From Spartobacteria bacterium (GTDB lineage: Bacteria > Verrucomicrobiota > Verrucomicrobiia > Chthoniobacterales > UBA10450): a stretch of DNA of 64,000 bases. This document shows positions 22,871-32,111 of the stretch, piece after piece. The first letter of the stretch is position 1, and every line of letters begins with the position of its first letter. The notes under the pieces are model-generated. The model did not search any database, was not told the origin of the DNA, and was given only the letters and a program-made list of their open reading frames with translations. The stretch spans positions 62,001 to 126,000 of the forward strand of contig JAJPGZ010000010.1 in the NCBI GenBank assembly GCA_021325495.1, in the 5' to 3' direction. Position numbers and translations under genes: made by a program.

Positions 22871-23632
22871 GTGAAGATTCACGTCGGCTGCTCCGGTTGG
22901 TTCTACTGGCATTGGCGCGGCATTTTTTATCCGGACACCAAGCGCACCGATACGTGGTTCAAACATTACCTCGCGAATTTCGACACCGTCGAACTAAACG
23001 CGCCATTCTATAAATGGCCGAAGGACGCGACGGTGAAAGGGTGGCGACGCAACGCGCCGCCGCACTTTCGTTACTCGGTGAAAGTGAACTCGCTCATCAC
23101 GCACGAGAAACGTCTCGTGCGCACGCGCAGGCTGGTGCGGGAATTTTGCAAGATCGACAACTTGTTAGGCGACAAGCTCGGCTGCTTTCTTTTTCAATTT
23201 CCGCCGAGCTACAAATACACGCCCTCGCGTTTGCGCAGCATCGTCACCCAACTCGATCCGCGATTGCGCTGCGCGGTCGAGTTCCGCCACAAATCGTGGT
23301 GGCGAAAATCGGTTTATCGCGCGCTGGAAAAACGTGGACTGATCTTCTGCTCAATCAGCGCGCCGCGTTTGCCCGATGAGCTGATTAAAACTTCGGACGT
23401 GATTTACATTCGGCTGCACGGGCGCTCGCGCTGGTACCGGCACGATTATACGGACGAAGAACTCGCGGCGTGGGCGGACAAGATCGACAACTCACGTGCG
23501 CGCGAGGCCTGGATTTATTTCGACAACGACCGCGAAGGTTTCGCGATCAAAAATGCGCGCATGCTCATCGAGCAATTGAACGGGCGCGGCCTAACGAACC
23601 TCAAACTGCCGTCACTTGCCGCGCGACGATGA
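22871..23632 (+). CDS. DUF72 (YecE-like) family protein
   Basis: A GTG start at 22,871 gives 253 residues of the DUF72 TIM-barrel-like family: MKIHVGCSGWFYWHWRGIFYP, FDTVELNAPFYKWP, FRYSVKVNSLITHEKRL, FLFQFPPSYKYT, VEFRHKSWW and EAWIYFDNDREGFAIKNARML. These blocks are the conserved core of the family, whose function is not well established. It is divergent from the DoxX gene. KIDN-encoding AAGATCGACA copies lie at 23,150 and 23,480. Confidence 0.88.
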   Translation: MKIHVGCSGWFYWHWRGIFYPDTKRTDTWFKHYLANFDTVELNAPFYKWPKDATVKGWRRNAPPHFRYSVKVNSLITHEKRLVRTRRLVREFCKIDNLLGDKLGCFLFQFPPSYKYTPSRLRSIVTQLDPRLRCAVEFRHKSWWRKSVYRALEKRGLIFCSISAPRLPDELIKTSDVIYIRLHGRSRWYRHDYTDEELAAWADKIDNSRAREAWIYFDNDREGFAIKNARMLIEQLNGRGLTNLKLPSLAARR

Positions 23633-23909
23633 GGAAATGCTGCTGGTTCCACTCGCGCTTCAGATACTCTTTCAAGTCGCGGAAGTACTCGTGCACGTGT
23701 TCGCTGTCGTTCGCGAGCACGCGCAGAATTTCGATGCGATCGCGAAATGTGTGGTCGCCGATTTTCCAAAAGCCGTCGTTTTCCTGGCGCAAATGAGTGA
23801 GGCCGCCGAATTCGTCCACAAGGCGCTTCTTCAAATCACGCAACATGTTCGGATCGACCGGCCGCCCGTCGTTGTGATGCAACGGCACATAGAGCTCGTA
23901 CTCGAGCAT
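23601..23909 (-). CDS. Unknown conserved-looking small protein (102 aa)
   Basis: I use ATG 23,909 (MLEYELYVPLHHNDGRPVDP). The sequence is a compact alpha/beta protein: YELYVPLHHNDGRPV, LRDLKKRLVDEFGGLTHLRQ, DRIEILRVLANDSEHVHEYFRDLKEYLKREW and QQHFLIVARQV. It overlaps the converging DUF72 gene by 32 bp at the 3' ends and lies 65 bp downstream of ku. No enzyme motif is evident. Confidence 0.65.
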   Translation of the reverse strand: MLEYELYVPLHHNDGRPVDPNMLRDLKKRLVDEFGGLTHLRQENDGFWKIGDHTFRDRIEILRVLANDSEHVHEYFRDLKEYLKREWNQQHFLIVARQVTAV

Positions 23910-23974
23910 CGGCGTGACGCCGTTGCGCGACTGCGCGCTAATCTGGGGATCGCTGGCGGTTGTTCGATTCAACG

Positions 23975-24826
23975 CTACGCGGCTTTCTTGTGCCGATGAT
24001 GCGTAGTCCTGGCGCGTTTCGTTGTCGATCTTTTCTTTGAATGCGAGGCCTTGCCCGACTGTTCCAGACTGCGCTGCAAAACTTCCACCAGATCGATCAC
24101 CTTCGTCGGCTTCGGCGCTTTCTTCGGTTTCTCGTCAATATCTTCGCCGCCGTGCTCGACTTTCTCTTCGATCACTTTCATGACCGCTTCCTTGTAATCG
24201 TCGTGATATTTTTCCGGGTCCCACTTTGCGCTCATGCTTCCGATGAGCGCCTTGGCCATGTCCATCTCGCGTTTGCCCGCTTCGAGTTTTTTCGGGACGT
24301 GCAATTTGCCCGGGTCCGCCAGTTCGTCGGCGAAATGCATGAGTTCGAGAACGAGCGCGTCACCTTCCGGCTTTACGCCGGCGAGATATTGCCGCGTTTT
24401 GATCACGACCTTCGCGATGCCGACTTTGTTTGCCTCCTTCAACGAATCGCGCAAAAGCACGTAAGCTTTGTCGCCACCCTTTTGCGGCTCGAGATAATAC
24501 GGCTTGTAGAAAAACATCGGATCGATTTCCTCAACATCGACAAAGTCTTGAATGTCCACCGTCTGGGTCGCCTCCAGATCGACGCGCTGGAAATCTTCGT
24601 CTTTCAAAATGACGTACTTCCCCTTCTCGTACTCGTAACCTTTGACGATATCGTCCCACGGAACTTCTTTGCCGTCCTTTTCCGCGACGCGTTTGTAATT
24701 GATCGGACTGAGATCGGTTTTTCTCAGCATGCGAAACTTCAGCTCTTCTTTTCGCGTCGCGGGAAAAAGCGCGATCGGAATATTAACGAGACCGAAACTG
24801 ATACTGCCCTTCCAAATTGCACGCAT
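23975..24826 (-). CDS. ku: Ku protein (non-homologous end joining)
   Basis: The bacterial Ku homodimer binds double-strand DNA ends and recruits LigD. The 283 residues begin MRAIWKGSISFGLVNIPIALFPATRKEELKF, the typical opening, followed by the beta-barrel core (YKRVAEKDGKEVPWDDIVKGYEYEKGKYVIL) and bridge region (YLAGVKPEGDALVLELMHFADEL). A Lys/Arg/His-rich tail (KRSTTKRARTTHHRHKKAA) probably aids DNA binding. No ligD gene lies within the window. A TGTCGATCTT copy (24,023) encodes part of the tail. Confidence 0.93.
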   Translation of the reverse strand: MRAIWKGSISFGLVNIPIALFPATRKEELKFRMLRKTDLSPINYKRVAEKDGKEVPWDDIVKGYEYEKGKYVILKDEDFQRVDLEATQTVDIQDFVDVEEIDPMFFYKPYYLEPQKGGDKAYVLLRDSLKEANKVGIAKVVIKTRQYLAGVKPEGDALVLELMHFADELADPGKLHVPKKLEAGKREMDMAKALIGSMSAKWDPEKYHDDYKEAVMKVIEEKVEHGGEDIDEKPKKAPKPTKVIDLVEVLQRSLEQSGKASHSKKRSTTKRARTTHHRHKKAA

Positions 24827-24858
24827 AACTACAGTGGTATCGCACGAAACGGTGGCGG

Positions 24859-24913
24859 TAGCCGTCTCGGCTGCGAGTTAGGACAGAGATGCAGGCGAGA
24901 CGCCTGCCGCCAC
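24859..24913. repeat. Imperfect intergenic hairpin repeat
   Basis: GTGGCGGTAGCCGTCTCGGC and GCAGGCGAGACGCCTGCCGCCAC form nested inverted repeats between the ku start and the response regulator stop. It belongs to the same style of element as 34,699-34,761 (outer arms built on GGCGG and CCGCC). Confidence 0.5.
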
Positions 24914-24937
24914 AGCTAAGATCGACAACTGCCGGCG

Positions 24938-25291
24938 CTAAGCCGCCGCGGCGTCCACGATCGAAAACAACCGGTCGCTATCGAACGGCTTGTTCAAATG
25001 ATAATCGAACCCGGTCACCTTCGGCTCCTCGACGTCCGCCGGATAATCGTAAGCCGAGAAAGCGATGCCGAGCGCTTCGATCCCGCGTTTGCGCGCTTCG
25101 CTCATGAGCGCGTAACCCGTTCCGTCCGGAAGCGCAATGTCGCTCACGATCACGTCGAAACGATTGTGTTCGAGTGAATCGATTCCGCTTTGCAAATCTT
25201 CCGCCACGGCCACTTCGTGACCGCTGCGCGCGAAACAACGCTTTAAAACGCGGCGGGTATCATCGTGATCTTCAACAACCAGTATTCGCAT
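24938..25291 (-). CDS. Single-domain response regulator (receiver only)
   Basis: The start is ATG 25,291 (MRILVVEDHDDTRRVLK). At 117 residues only a receiver domain is present: acidic residues Glu7 and Asp8, phosphoacceptor Asp51 (VIVSDIALPDGTG) and conserved Lys in YHLNKPFDSDRL. With no output domain it probably works through protein contacts, in a phosphorelay or on a partner kinase not seen here. It lies alone between ku and the HAD gene. Confidence 0.88.
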   Translation of the reverse strand: MRILVVEDHDDTRRVLKRCFARSGHEVAVAEDLQSGIDSLEHNRFDVIVSDIALPDGTGYALMSEARKRGIEALGIAFSAYDYPADVEEPKVTGFDYHLNKPFDSDRLFSIVDAAAA

Positions 25292-25411
25292 GATGCATCT
25301 CCTCTTCGGCATCCAGCCTCAACCGCTATTCGAATCTAAGGCCTAACGTGGATGCATCAAGGGAAGATGTCGATCTTGCCGATTGTGCATTCGCATCGAG
25401 ACTAACCGCTC

Positions 25412-26086
25412 ATGAATTCGGTCCCGTGCGCATTTATTTTCGACATCGATGGCACTTTGGTCGATTCGAACGAGCTCCATGTCGATTCGTGGGACCGCGC
25501 CTTTCGCAAATTCGGCAAAACATTTTCGCGCGAGCAATTGCGCGCTCAGATCGGCAAAGGCACCGATCAATATCTGCCGGAATTTCTGACGCGCGAAGAG
25601 ATCGAACGTTTCGGTAAGGAGTTGGACGAATACCGTTCGGAAATTTTCCGCAAGGAATATCTGCCGCGGGTGAAACCGTTCCCGAAAGTGCGCGAGTTGC
25701 TCGAACGCATTCGGGCGGACGAAAAGAAAATCGTCCTCGCCAGTTCCGGCAAAAAAGAGGACACGAAGTTTTACATCGAGAAGCTGCTCAAGATCGACAA
25801 TCTCATCGACGATTACACCTGCGCCGATGATGCCGACCGTTCCAAACCGGCGCCGGACATCTTCACCGCCGCGCTCGAGAAACTCGACGGCGTTTCGCCT
25901 AACGACGCCGTTACCGTCGGCGACACGCGGTTCGATGTCGAAGGCGCGGCCAAAGCCGGTATGCGCACGATCGCGCTCACCTGCGGCGGCACCGACGCGG
26001 ACACACTTCGCCGGGCGGGCGCCATTGCCGTGTTTCGCGATCCGGCCGATCTGCTGCAAAACTACCAGACGCTCTTTCGCGAATGA
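25412..26086 (+). CDS. HAD-family phosphatase (phosphoglycolate-phosphatase-like)
   Basis: Its 224 residues hold all four HAD motifs: motif I FIFDIDGTLVDSN, motif II VLASSGKKED, motif III Lys in SKPAPDIF and motif IV VTVGDTRFDVEGA. The cap is the helical C1 type typical of phosphoglycolate phosphatase or beta-phosphoglucomutase relatives. The substrate cannot be read from the sequence. A motif copy at 25,790 encodes KIDN in the core, and CCTAACGA at 25,897 encodes PNDA. Confidence 0.85.
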   Translation: MNSVPCAFIFDIDGTLVDSNELHVDSWDRAFRKFGKTFSREQLRAQIGKGTDQYLPEFLTREEIERFGKELDEYRSEIFRKEYLPRVKPFPKVRELLERIRADEKKIVLASSGKKEDTKFYIEKLLKIDNLIDDYTCADDADRSKPAPDIFTAALEKLDGVSPNDAVTVGDTRFDVEGAAKAGMRTIALTCGGTDADTLRRAGAIAVFRDPADLLQNYQTLFRE

Positions 26087-26131
26087 AGATGTCGATCTTG
26101 CGAGGACAAGCAGACGGGCACACAATCCGTT

Positions 26132-26620
26132 ATGAAAAAGATCCTGATCGCCTGCAGTTTTCTTTTCACGATCGCCATCGTTGCTCTGATGGCGCAGCAA
26201 ACCACCTCGACCACGAGCGAACACAAAGTCATTTCGCCTAACGACGTGCAATGGGGCGATGCGCCCCCGTCGTTACCGCCCGGCGCGAAGATGGCCGTGC
26301 TCGACGGCGATCCGACGAAACCTGGTTCATTCACCATCCGCATGAAAACGCCGGCCGGTTACAAAATTCCGCCGCACACGCATCCGACAGCTGAACGCGT
26401 CACCGTCATTTCCGGCTCGTTCAAGCTCGGCATGGGCGATAAACTCGACGACGCGAGCGCGCAGGAAATGGCGCCGGGAAGTTTTGTTAACCTGCCCGCC
26501 GGCATGAAGCATTTCGCCATGTCGAACGCGGAATCGATCATTCAGATCAACAGCGAAGGCCCGTTCCAGATCAATTACGTTAATCCTAACGACGACCCGC
26601 GGAACGCGAAGAAGCAGTAG
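26132..26620 (+). CDS. Exported cupin-domain protein
   Basis: A signal peptide (residues 1-22, LIACSFLFTIAIVALMAQQ) is followed by a single cupin barrel. Metal-ligand pattern PPHTHPTAERVTVISGSFKLGMGD is cupin motif 1 (HxH ... E), and LPAGMKHFAMSNAES supplies the motif 2 His. At 162 residues it resembles the DUF4437/ChrR-like periplasmic cupins of soil bacteria. The substrate is unknown. Confidence 0.85.
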   Translation: MKKILIACSFLFTIAIVALMAQQTTSTTSEHKVISPNDVQWGDAPPSLPPGAKMAVLDGDPTKPGSFTIRMKTPAGYKIPPHTHPTAERVTVISGSFKLGMGDKLDDASAQEMAPGSFVNLPAGMKHFAMSNAESIIQINSEGPFQINYVNPNDDPRNAKKQ

Positions 26621-26637
26621 TTGTCGATCTTAGCGCG

Positions 26638-26734
26638 CTGTCATCCTGAACGAAGTGAAGGATCTCACGCCGAATGATTGATCACGCTCGCCAAGCATGA
26701 GATCCCTCGCCGTCTGCGCGGCTCGGGATGACAG
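26638..26734. repeat. CTGTCATCC...GGATGACAG hairpin element, copy 1
   Basis: Outer arms CTGTCATCC/GGATGACAG and inner arms GGATCTCA/TGAGATCC form a long imperfect hairpin between convergent cupin and ispH genes. Related elements lie at 36,926-37,010 and 43,789-43,863. It may terminate transcription in both directions, and the family looks like REP elements. Confidence 0.7.
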
Positions 26735-26745
26735 CCGAGGATTAG

Positions 26746-27984
26746 TTACGCCGCCATCTCGAGCTGTTGGCGCGGGATGCCGCGCAGCTCGAACAGACGG
26801 ATGAGCGTCTCTTCGATCAAGTTGTTAGGGCAACTGGCGCCGGCGGTGATGCCGACGACGACCGGCCCCGGCGGCAACCAGAAATGGCTAACGACTTCCC
26901 GTTTCTCGTGCAGATTGTAATGCTTGATCTCGTTCGCGCTGACTAAGCGCGATGCGTTGAGCACGAAATAGGTCGGCAGTTTTTCTTCGCCCATCTCCGC
27001 GAGGTGCGACGTGTTCGAGCTGTTGTAGCCGCCGACGACGAGGAGCAAATCCATCGGGACATCGAGCAATTCGCGCAGCGCGTCCTGCCGTTCCTGCGTC
27101 GCGCCGCAAATGGTGTCGAAGAAACGAAAATTTTGTTCGGCAAGATCGACACCGTCACGATCGACAATCGCCTGCCGGATGCGGCGTTGAACTTCTTCAG
27201 TCTCGCCGCGCAACATCGTCGTTTGGTTAGCGACGCCCACCGTTTTCAAATGCACATCGGGATCGAACCCCGGCGAGTACGCGCCTTTGAATTTTTCGAG
27301 GAACGCCGCTTTGTCGCCGCCGCTCCGGATGTAATCGCAAACGTAATCGGTGTCCGCGAGCGTGAGCACGACGAGATAATGTCCGCCGCCATCGCCGAGC
27401 GCGCGTGAGCTCGTCGCCTTCGTCTCTTCATGCTCGGCCTTGCCATGAATTATCGAGGTGGCCGATTCGCTGGCGTATTTGCGCACGCGTTTCCAAACGC
27501 TCATGACGTCGCCGCAAGTGGTGTCAACGATCTGGCAACCGCGTTCCTTGATTTGTTGCAAGATCGACAACTCCGTTCCGAACGCCGGCACGATGACGAC
27601 GTCGTCGGGTTTGAGCTCGGTAATTTCGGCCTGCTTGTTTTTCCCGGTGAGATTCTTGATGCCTAACGAAGCGATCTGCTGGTTCACTTCCGGGTTGTGA
27701 ATGATCTCGCCGACGATGAAGAGGCGGCGGTCCTTAAAAACTTTGCGCGCGGCGTAAGCGAGATCAATTGCGCGCTCGACCCCGTAACAAAAGCCGAATT
27801 GCTTCGCCAGTTTCACGGTGGTGTTGCCGACGCGGATGATCCCGCCTTGCCGGCGTACTTTATCGACGATGTCGCTGCGATAATGCTGCTCGACCTGTTC
27901 CTGCACCGCCGCCATCACGTCGGGCGTGCGCAGATTTACTTTCTCGCGCGCCGTCGTTCCGGAGGAGATGAGGTTCGTGCTCAC
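26746..27984 (-). CDS. ispH: 4-hydroxy-3-methylbut-2-enyl diphosphate reductase (long form)
   Basis: Last step of the MEP isoprenoid pathway: HMBPP to IPP and DMAPP through a 4Fe-4S cluster. The 412-residue protein is of the long, cyanobacteria/plant-like type. The cluster cysteines are in KQFGFCYGVERAIDL, DTTCGDVMSVW and GASCPNNLIEETL. The start is GTG 27,984; a TGTCGATCTT word abuts it (27,986-27,995). The isoprenoid products feed uppS and the squalene synthase found later in the window. Confidence 0.93.
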   Translation of the reverse strand: MSTNLISSGTTAREKVNLRTPDVMAAVQEQVEQHYRSDIVDKVRRQGGIIRVGNTTVKLAKQFGFCYGVERAIDLAYAARKVFKDRRLFIVGEIIHNPEVNQQIASLGIKNLTGKNKQAEITELKPDDVVIVPAFGTELSILQQIKERGCQIVDTTCGDVMSVWKRVRKYASESATSIIHGKAEHEETKATSSRALGDGGGHYLVVLTLADTDYVCDYIRSGGDKAAFLEKFKGAYSPGFDPDVHLKTVGVANQTTMLRGETEEVQRRIRQAIVDRDGVDLAEQNFRFFDTICGATQERQDALRELLDVPMDLLLVVGGYNSSNTSHLAEMGEEKLPTYFVLNASRLVSANEIKHYNLHEKREVVSHFWLPPGPVVVGITAGASCPNNLIEETLIRLFELRGIPRQQLEMAA

Positions 27985-28020
27985 TTGTCGATCTTACGCG
28001 GCCAGGCCGCGTTTGCCTAA

Positions 28021-28689
28021 CTAATCGTCAAACACCGGGCCGCTCGGCTTTTGAAAAGCCGCGTCCGAAATCATGACGCTTCCCGGCGGATCGGGCAGAC
28101 GCGAATCATCCGGATGCGCCACCGATTTGGCGAGAGTGCTGTCTTCCGGTTGCGACTCGGCAATGTTCACCGGCGTGCCGCTATGGACGAGCGCGTAAAA
28201 TTTCGCCGCCGCCTCACCTTTCAATCGAATGCAACCGTGCGTCTTCGGCACCGGATGCAGATAGCCTTGATGAAATCCGTAAGCGGGCGCGAATTCGCAC
28301 CAATAACCCATCGGATAACCAACGTATCGACCATGCGCGTTTCCACTTGTGCACGGTACAACGTTATTGCCCTGCACGCTGAATCCGTAGGAGCCGGAGC
28401 GCTTGTGCTCGATCTTATTATAGATGGTGAAGTTCCCTTTCGGCGTCGGCTTGCTCGGCATGCCGACAGTGCACGCCACCGCCATTAGACAACGATCGCC
28501 TTCCATGACGTAAACGTTCTGTTTCGAGAGCGAAACTTTTACGCGCACTTTATCGGGATCGTTAGGCCGGTGGGCGACGACGTGATACGGGCCGCCGGTA
28601 ACACCGGCGAGCGGACCCGTGGCGCAGCCGGTGAGCGCGACCAACGCCGCGCCCGTAAGCAGATAGCGAATCTGGGAAAGACATTTCAT
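28021..28689 (-). CDS. L,D-transpeptidase lipoprotein (YkuD family)
   Basis: It has a lipoprotein signal peptide with lipobox LVALTGCATGP (Cys at about residue 22). The YkuD domain follows: VKVSLSKQNVYVMEGDRCLM, MPSKPTPKGNFTIYNK, and the catalytic motif KTHGCIRLKGEAAAKFYAL with nucleophile Cys. Such enzymes make 3-3 crosslinks in peptidoglycan or attach proteins to it, in the periplasm. The 222-residue length is usual. It lies between ispH and the acyltransferase gene on the same strand. Confidence 0.9.
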   Translation of the reverse strand: MKCLSQIRYLLTGAALVALTGCATGPLAGVTGGPYHVVAHRPNDPDKVRVKVSLSKQNVYVMEGDRCLMAVACTVGMPSKPTPKGNFTIYNKIEHKRSGSYGFSVQGNNVVPCTSGNAHGRYVGYPMGYWCEFAPAYGFHQGYLHPVPKTHGCIRLKGEAAAKFYALVHSGTPVNIAESQPEDSTLAKSVAHPDDSRLPDPPGSVMISDAAFQKPSGPVFDD

Positions 28690-28728
28690 AGCTTCGATAT
28701 TGGACGGGCGACGGGCGGCTTTGTCAAT

Positions 28729-28797
28729 GGTAGGGACGCATCTCCGAGGCGTCCCCGTATTCTAAAGTTTGGGACGGCTCGGAGATCCATCCCTACC
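28729..28797. repeat. GGTAGGGA...TCCCTACC hairpin element
   Basis: Outer arms GGTAGGGA (28,729-28,736) and TCCCTACC (28,790-28,797), with inner ATCTCCGAG/CTCGGAGAT arms, form a long hairpin. Its right arm runs into the last codons of the acyltransferase gene, so the final about 12 residues of that protein are repeat-encoded. Confidence 0.7.
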
Positions 28798-29796
28798 GGT
28801 TTTAGCAAGATCGACATCTTCTTCCTGCGCCTGCGCGCGCAGCAAACGTTCGAACCGCGGCGAAACGTGCGCGTAAAACGGGTACGCTTCCGGCGCTGCC
28901 TCGCGCGGGCGATATCGCCAATGTTTATACATCCACAACCACGGCGCCGGATGCTCGCGCACGTGCGGCTCGAATTCGTCCCAACACGCTTGCGCGATCT
29001 GCGCCAGCGTAAGCGATTGCACATTGTCGATCTTGCGATGAAACACGACGCGATAACGGCCGTTCGGCAGCGGCTCGCAATGCGCCGGCACGATCGGCGC
29101 GCCGGTCTTTTTGTGCAGCCACGCGTGCGCTACCGTCACGCTCGTCTTCATTCCGAAACAATCGATCGCGACCGAGCCCACATCCGGCGGCACGGTCAGG
29201 TCGATGAGCAACGCGACGCGTCCGCCGCGCCGGAGCGCTTTGTACAGCCTAACGACTGCGCCTTCGCGCGAAACCATGGTGTGGCCCGATTGTTCGCGCA
29301 GATTCTTGAAAATCGGATCAATTAACGAATTCTTGAACTCCTGCGCGATGATCGATGCCGGATAATTCACGAACCCGCCGGCGTGGCTGAGCCACTCGAA
29401 ATTGCTGTAATGATAACAGCCGAGGATGAACGAATCGTTAGGCCCGATGCCAGTGAGGCGAAAGAATTCGGCCTCGTCGACATCGATGTAACGCGAGAAG
29501 TTCTGCGGGGTCAGGCGCGGACTCCAGAAAAGATCGAGCATCGTGCGCGCGAAATGTTGAAACGATTCGCGCGCGATTTTTTGCTTTTGCAAGATCGACA
29601 TGTTCGATCCGAAGGCGGCGTCCAGGTTCGCCAGCGCGACCGCCCGCCCGCGTCGATCAAAGATCGACATTAACGCGCCGAAAAGATTCGCGAGATGAAA
29701 ACAAGCCCGCCGTGAGAGCAGCGGAATGGTTTTCGCCACGAGCATGAGCCCCAGCCATTCCAGCGGGTAGCGAATCTGTTTCCAGCGCGAAGCCAT
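28762..29796 (-). CDS. Lipid A biosynthesis acyltransferase-like protein (LpxL/HtrB family)
   Basis: The 344-residue protein shows the HX4E active-site motif of lysophospholipid acyltransferases in GCYHYSNFEWLSH. It also has the family stretches SREGAVVRLYKALRRGGRVALLIDLTVPPD, TGAPIVPAHCEPLPNGRYRVVFH and EPHVREHPAPWLWMYKHWRYR. An N-terminal membrane anchor fits (PLEWLGLMLVAKTIPLL). It probably adds a secondary acyl chain to lipid A or a related lipid at the inner membrane. Copies at 28,807, 29,025, 29,591 and 29,660 give four AAGATCGACA words in one gene. Confidence 0.88.
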   Translation of the reverse strand: MASRWKQIRYPLEWLGLMLVAKTIPLLSRRACFHLANLFGALMSIFDRRGRAVALANLDAAFGSNMSILQKQKIARESFQHFARTMLDLFWSPRLTPQNFSRYIDVDEAEFFRLTGIGPNDSFILGCYHYSNFEWLSHAGGFVNYPASIIAQEFKNSLIDPIFKNLREQSGHTMVSREGAVVRLYKALRRGGRVALLIDLTVPPDVGSVAIDCFGMKTSVTVAHAWLHKKTGAPIVPAHCEPLPNGRYRVVFHRKIDNVQSLTLAQIAQACWDEFEPHVREHPAPWLWMYKHWRYRPREAAPEAYPFYAHVSPRFERLLRAQAQEEDVDLAKTGRDGSPSRPKL

Positions 29797-29803
29797 CCCT
29801 CGA

Positions 29804-30169
29804 TTATCTCTTTCGCACGAATTCCGAAATCTTGGTCGTCACCAAAGCGCGTAATTGCACCGGGAGTGTCCCGGCACGGCGCATAAATTCACGCATCACT
29901 TTTGTCGCCGGGAACTTCCCATTTGGGAGCAAGATGGGCGAAAGGTTTGCAAAAGGATCAGCTTCTCCGCTGTCCACTTCGGTGTGCGAAAAACCGCGCC
30001 GCTTGATCCAAGTCAGTGCGCGTTCCCAGGAAGGCTTGCCGTAACACAGTTGAAAGCCGTGCACCGCGCCGCTCGGTTCGTACCAGACAATGAGGTCGAA
30101 ATAGTCGTCGGACATCCACCGACGGTCGTAATCGCCGGGAACTTTTGTCTTCTTATCGTCGCTCAGCAT
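29804..30169 (-). CDS. Unknown conserved-looking protein (121 aa)
   Basis: It starts at 30,169 (MLSDDKKTKVPGDYDRRWMSDDYFDLIVWYEPSG), and its stop is 7 bp before the acyltransferase gene, so co-transcription is likely. The sequence has the features of a small alpha/beta protein (FDLIVWYEPSGAVHGFQLCYG, ALTWIKRRGFSHTEVDSGE) with no catalytic motif. No family is recognised. Divergent from the phosphatase-GlyA gene, with one AAGATCGACA copy (30,190) in the gap. Confidence 0.65.
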   Translation of the reverse strand: MLSDDKKTKVPGDYDRRWMSDDYFDLIVWYEPSGAVHGFQLCYGKPSWERALTWIKRRGFSHTEVDSGEADPFANLSPILLPNGKFPATKVMREFMRRAGTLPVQLRALVTTKISEFVRKR

Positions 30170-30267
30170 CTGCCTGCGCCATCATACACAAGATCGACAT
30201 CTGCGCCGACGAGCTTCTTTGACTTGCGCGGCTTCGATCTTAACTTGCCCTACGACCGCGATGCGCG

Positions 30268-32073
30268 GTGCGCCTTGTGAAAAACGTCCTCTTCGTTTGC
30301 ACCGGCAATATTTGCCGAAGTCCCATCGCCGAGGGGTTGTTCCGCCGTTTGCTCGGCAATCGCAAGGAGATCGAGGTCGCATCTGCCGGCGTGCACGCGG
30401 TGCGCGGGCAACCGCCGAGTCTCTACGCGGTCGAAGTTTGCGAAACAGACGGCGTCGATATCAGCGGACTGCGCAGTCAGCCGCTCACCGCCGAGCTGGT
30501 CGATTGGGCGACGCATATTTTCGCGATGACGGGCGCGCACCTGGAGACGATCCACATGTTGTTTCCACAGGGGGCGGAGAAAACGTATTTGCTGCGCGAG
30601 TTCGAAGAGGCGGGCGCGACCTGCTGGCGCGATGTGCCGGACCCGATCGGCATGGGGCGCGATGTGTATGAAGTTTGTGCGCGCACGATCAAAAATGCGT
30701 TGCCAAGTGTGCTCGCGTTTGTAGAACAATCCTCGCTCGTCCCGCCGGGCGCGGCGCGGCGTGGCGGCGATTATTACGGCGGCGAAACGCGACAACGAAT
30801 GGAACCGGCAAGATCGACATCTTCAACTCCGTGGCACGGCGAGTCCGTGCGCAAAACCGATCCGGAGATTTACGACGCGATCATGGCCGAGGAAAAACGG
30901 CAGCGCGAAAACATCGAGCTCATCGCGTCGGAAAATTTCACCAGCCGCGCGGTCATGGAAGCGCAAGGCAGCTGCCTAACGAACAAATACGCCGAAGGTT
31001 TGCCGAAGAAGCGCTGGTATGGCGGCTGCGAAAACGTCGATGTGGTCGAGCAACTCGCGATCGATCGCGCGAAGCGTTTGTTCAATTGCGATCACGTCAA
31101 CGTCCAGCCGCATTCCGGCGCGCAGGCCAACATGGCCGTTTATTTTTCGGTGTTGAAACCGGGCGACAAGATTCTCGCGATGAATCTCGCGCACGGCGGC
31201 CATCTCACGCACGGACATCCCGCGAATTTTTCCGGCAAATTTTACGACGTATCGCAATACGGCGTTTCGGAAAAAACGGAAACGATCGATTACGACGCGC
31301 TGCAAAAACAAGCCGAGGAATTCAAGCCGGCCATGATCACCGCCGGCGCGTCGGCTTATCCGCGCATCATCGATTTCGAACGCATGCGCAAAATCGCCGA
31401 TTCCGTCGGCGCGTTTCTTTTCATCGACATGGCGCACATCGCCGGGCTCGTCGCCGGCGGCCAGCATCCGACGCCGATCCCGCACGCGCATTTCGTCACC
31501 ACCACCACGCACAAAAGTTTGCGCGGCCCGCGCGGCGGCATCGTCATGTGCAAAGCGGAATTCGCGAAGCAGATCGACGCCACCGTTTTTCCCGGCATCC
31601 AGGGCGGCCCGCTCGAGCACGTCATCGCGGCGAAAGCGGTTTGTTTCCACGAAGCGCTGCAACCGCAGTTCCGCGATTATCAGCGCCAGGTCGTGATCAA
31701 CGCCAAAGCGCTCGCCGCCGGCCTAACGAAACATGGTTACCGCATCACCAGCGGCGGCACCGACAATCATTTGATGCTTGTCGATCTTCGCCCGAAGAAT
31801 TTGAACGGCAAAGAAGCGCAGGAAGTTCTCGATCGCGCCGGCATCACCGTAAACAAGAATGCCATCCCCTTCGACACTAGCTCGCCGTTCAAACCCGGCG
31901 GCATCCGCGTCGGCACGCCGGCCGTAACCACGCGCGGCATGCGCGAAGAAGAAATGCTCGAGATTTCCGACTTGATCGCCGAAGCCCTAACGAATCGCAC
32001 CGACGAAGCCGCATTGAATCGCTTGCGCGATAAAGTGCGCGAGATGACGCGGCGGTTTCCGCTGCCGAACTAA
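30268..32073 (+). CDS. glyA: Low-molecular-weight protein phosphatase fused to serine hydroxymethyltransferase
   Basis: One open frame of 601 residues with two complete domains. Residues 5-155 are a low-molecular-weight phosphatase: [17 protein letters not shown] (nucleophile Cys11, Arg17) and the acid in DVPDPIGMG. The Ile in CTGNICRS is the form I associate with tyrosine rather than arginine specificity. Residues about 195-601 are SHMT, with [16 protein letters not shown], the PLP Lys in [14 protein letters not shown], and [15 protein letters not shown] makes glycine and 5,10-methylene-THF from serine. No stop separates them. An in-frame ATG at 30,799 could start a free GlyA. The linker includes an AAGATCGACA copy (30,810). 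Confidence 0.85.
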   Translation: MRLVKNVLFVCTGNICRSPIAEGLFRRLLGNRKEIEVASAGVHAVRGQPPSLYAVEVCETDGVDISGLRSQPLTAELVDWATHIFAMTGAHLETIHMLFPQGAEKTYLLREFEEAGATCWRDVPDPIGMGRDVYEVCARTIKNALPSVLAFVEQSSLVPPGAARRGGDYYGGETRQRMEPARSTSSTPWHGESVRKTDPEIYDAIMAEEKRQRENIELIASENFTSRAVMEAQGSCLTNKYAEGLPKKRWYGGCENVDVVEQLAIDRAKRLFNCDHVNVQPHSGAQANMAVYFSVLKPGDKILAMNLAHGGHLTHGHPANFSGKFYDVSQYGVSEKTETIDYDALQKQAEEFKPAMITAGASAYPRIIDFERMRKIADSVGAFLFIDMAHIAGLVAGGQHPTPIPHAHFVTTTTHKSLRGPRGGIVMCKAEFAKQIDATVFPGIQGGPLEHVIAAKAVCFHEALQPQFRDYQRQVVINAKALAAGLTKHGYRITSGGTDNHLMLVDLRPKNLNGKEAQEVLDRAGITVNKNAIPFDTSSPFKPGGIRVGTPAVTTRGMREEEMLEISDLIAEALTNRTDEAALNRLRDKVREMTRRFPLPN

Positions 32074-32111
32074 GGAACAGCAGGATAAAGCGGCTAGTCC
32101 GGCTAACGATT

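Noticed and set aside
30675-31880. 401-residue plus-strand frame
   Set aside because: It is an out-of-frame shadow of glyA with low-complexity Arg-rich translation.
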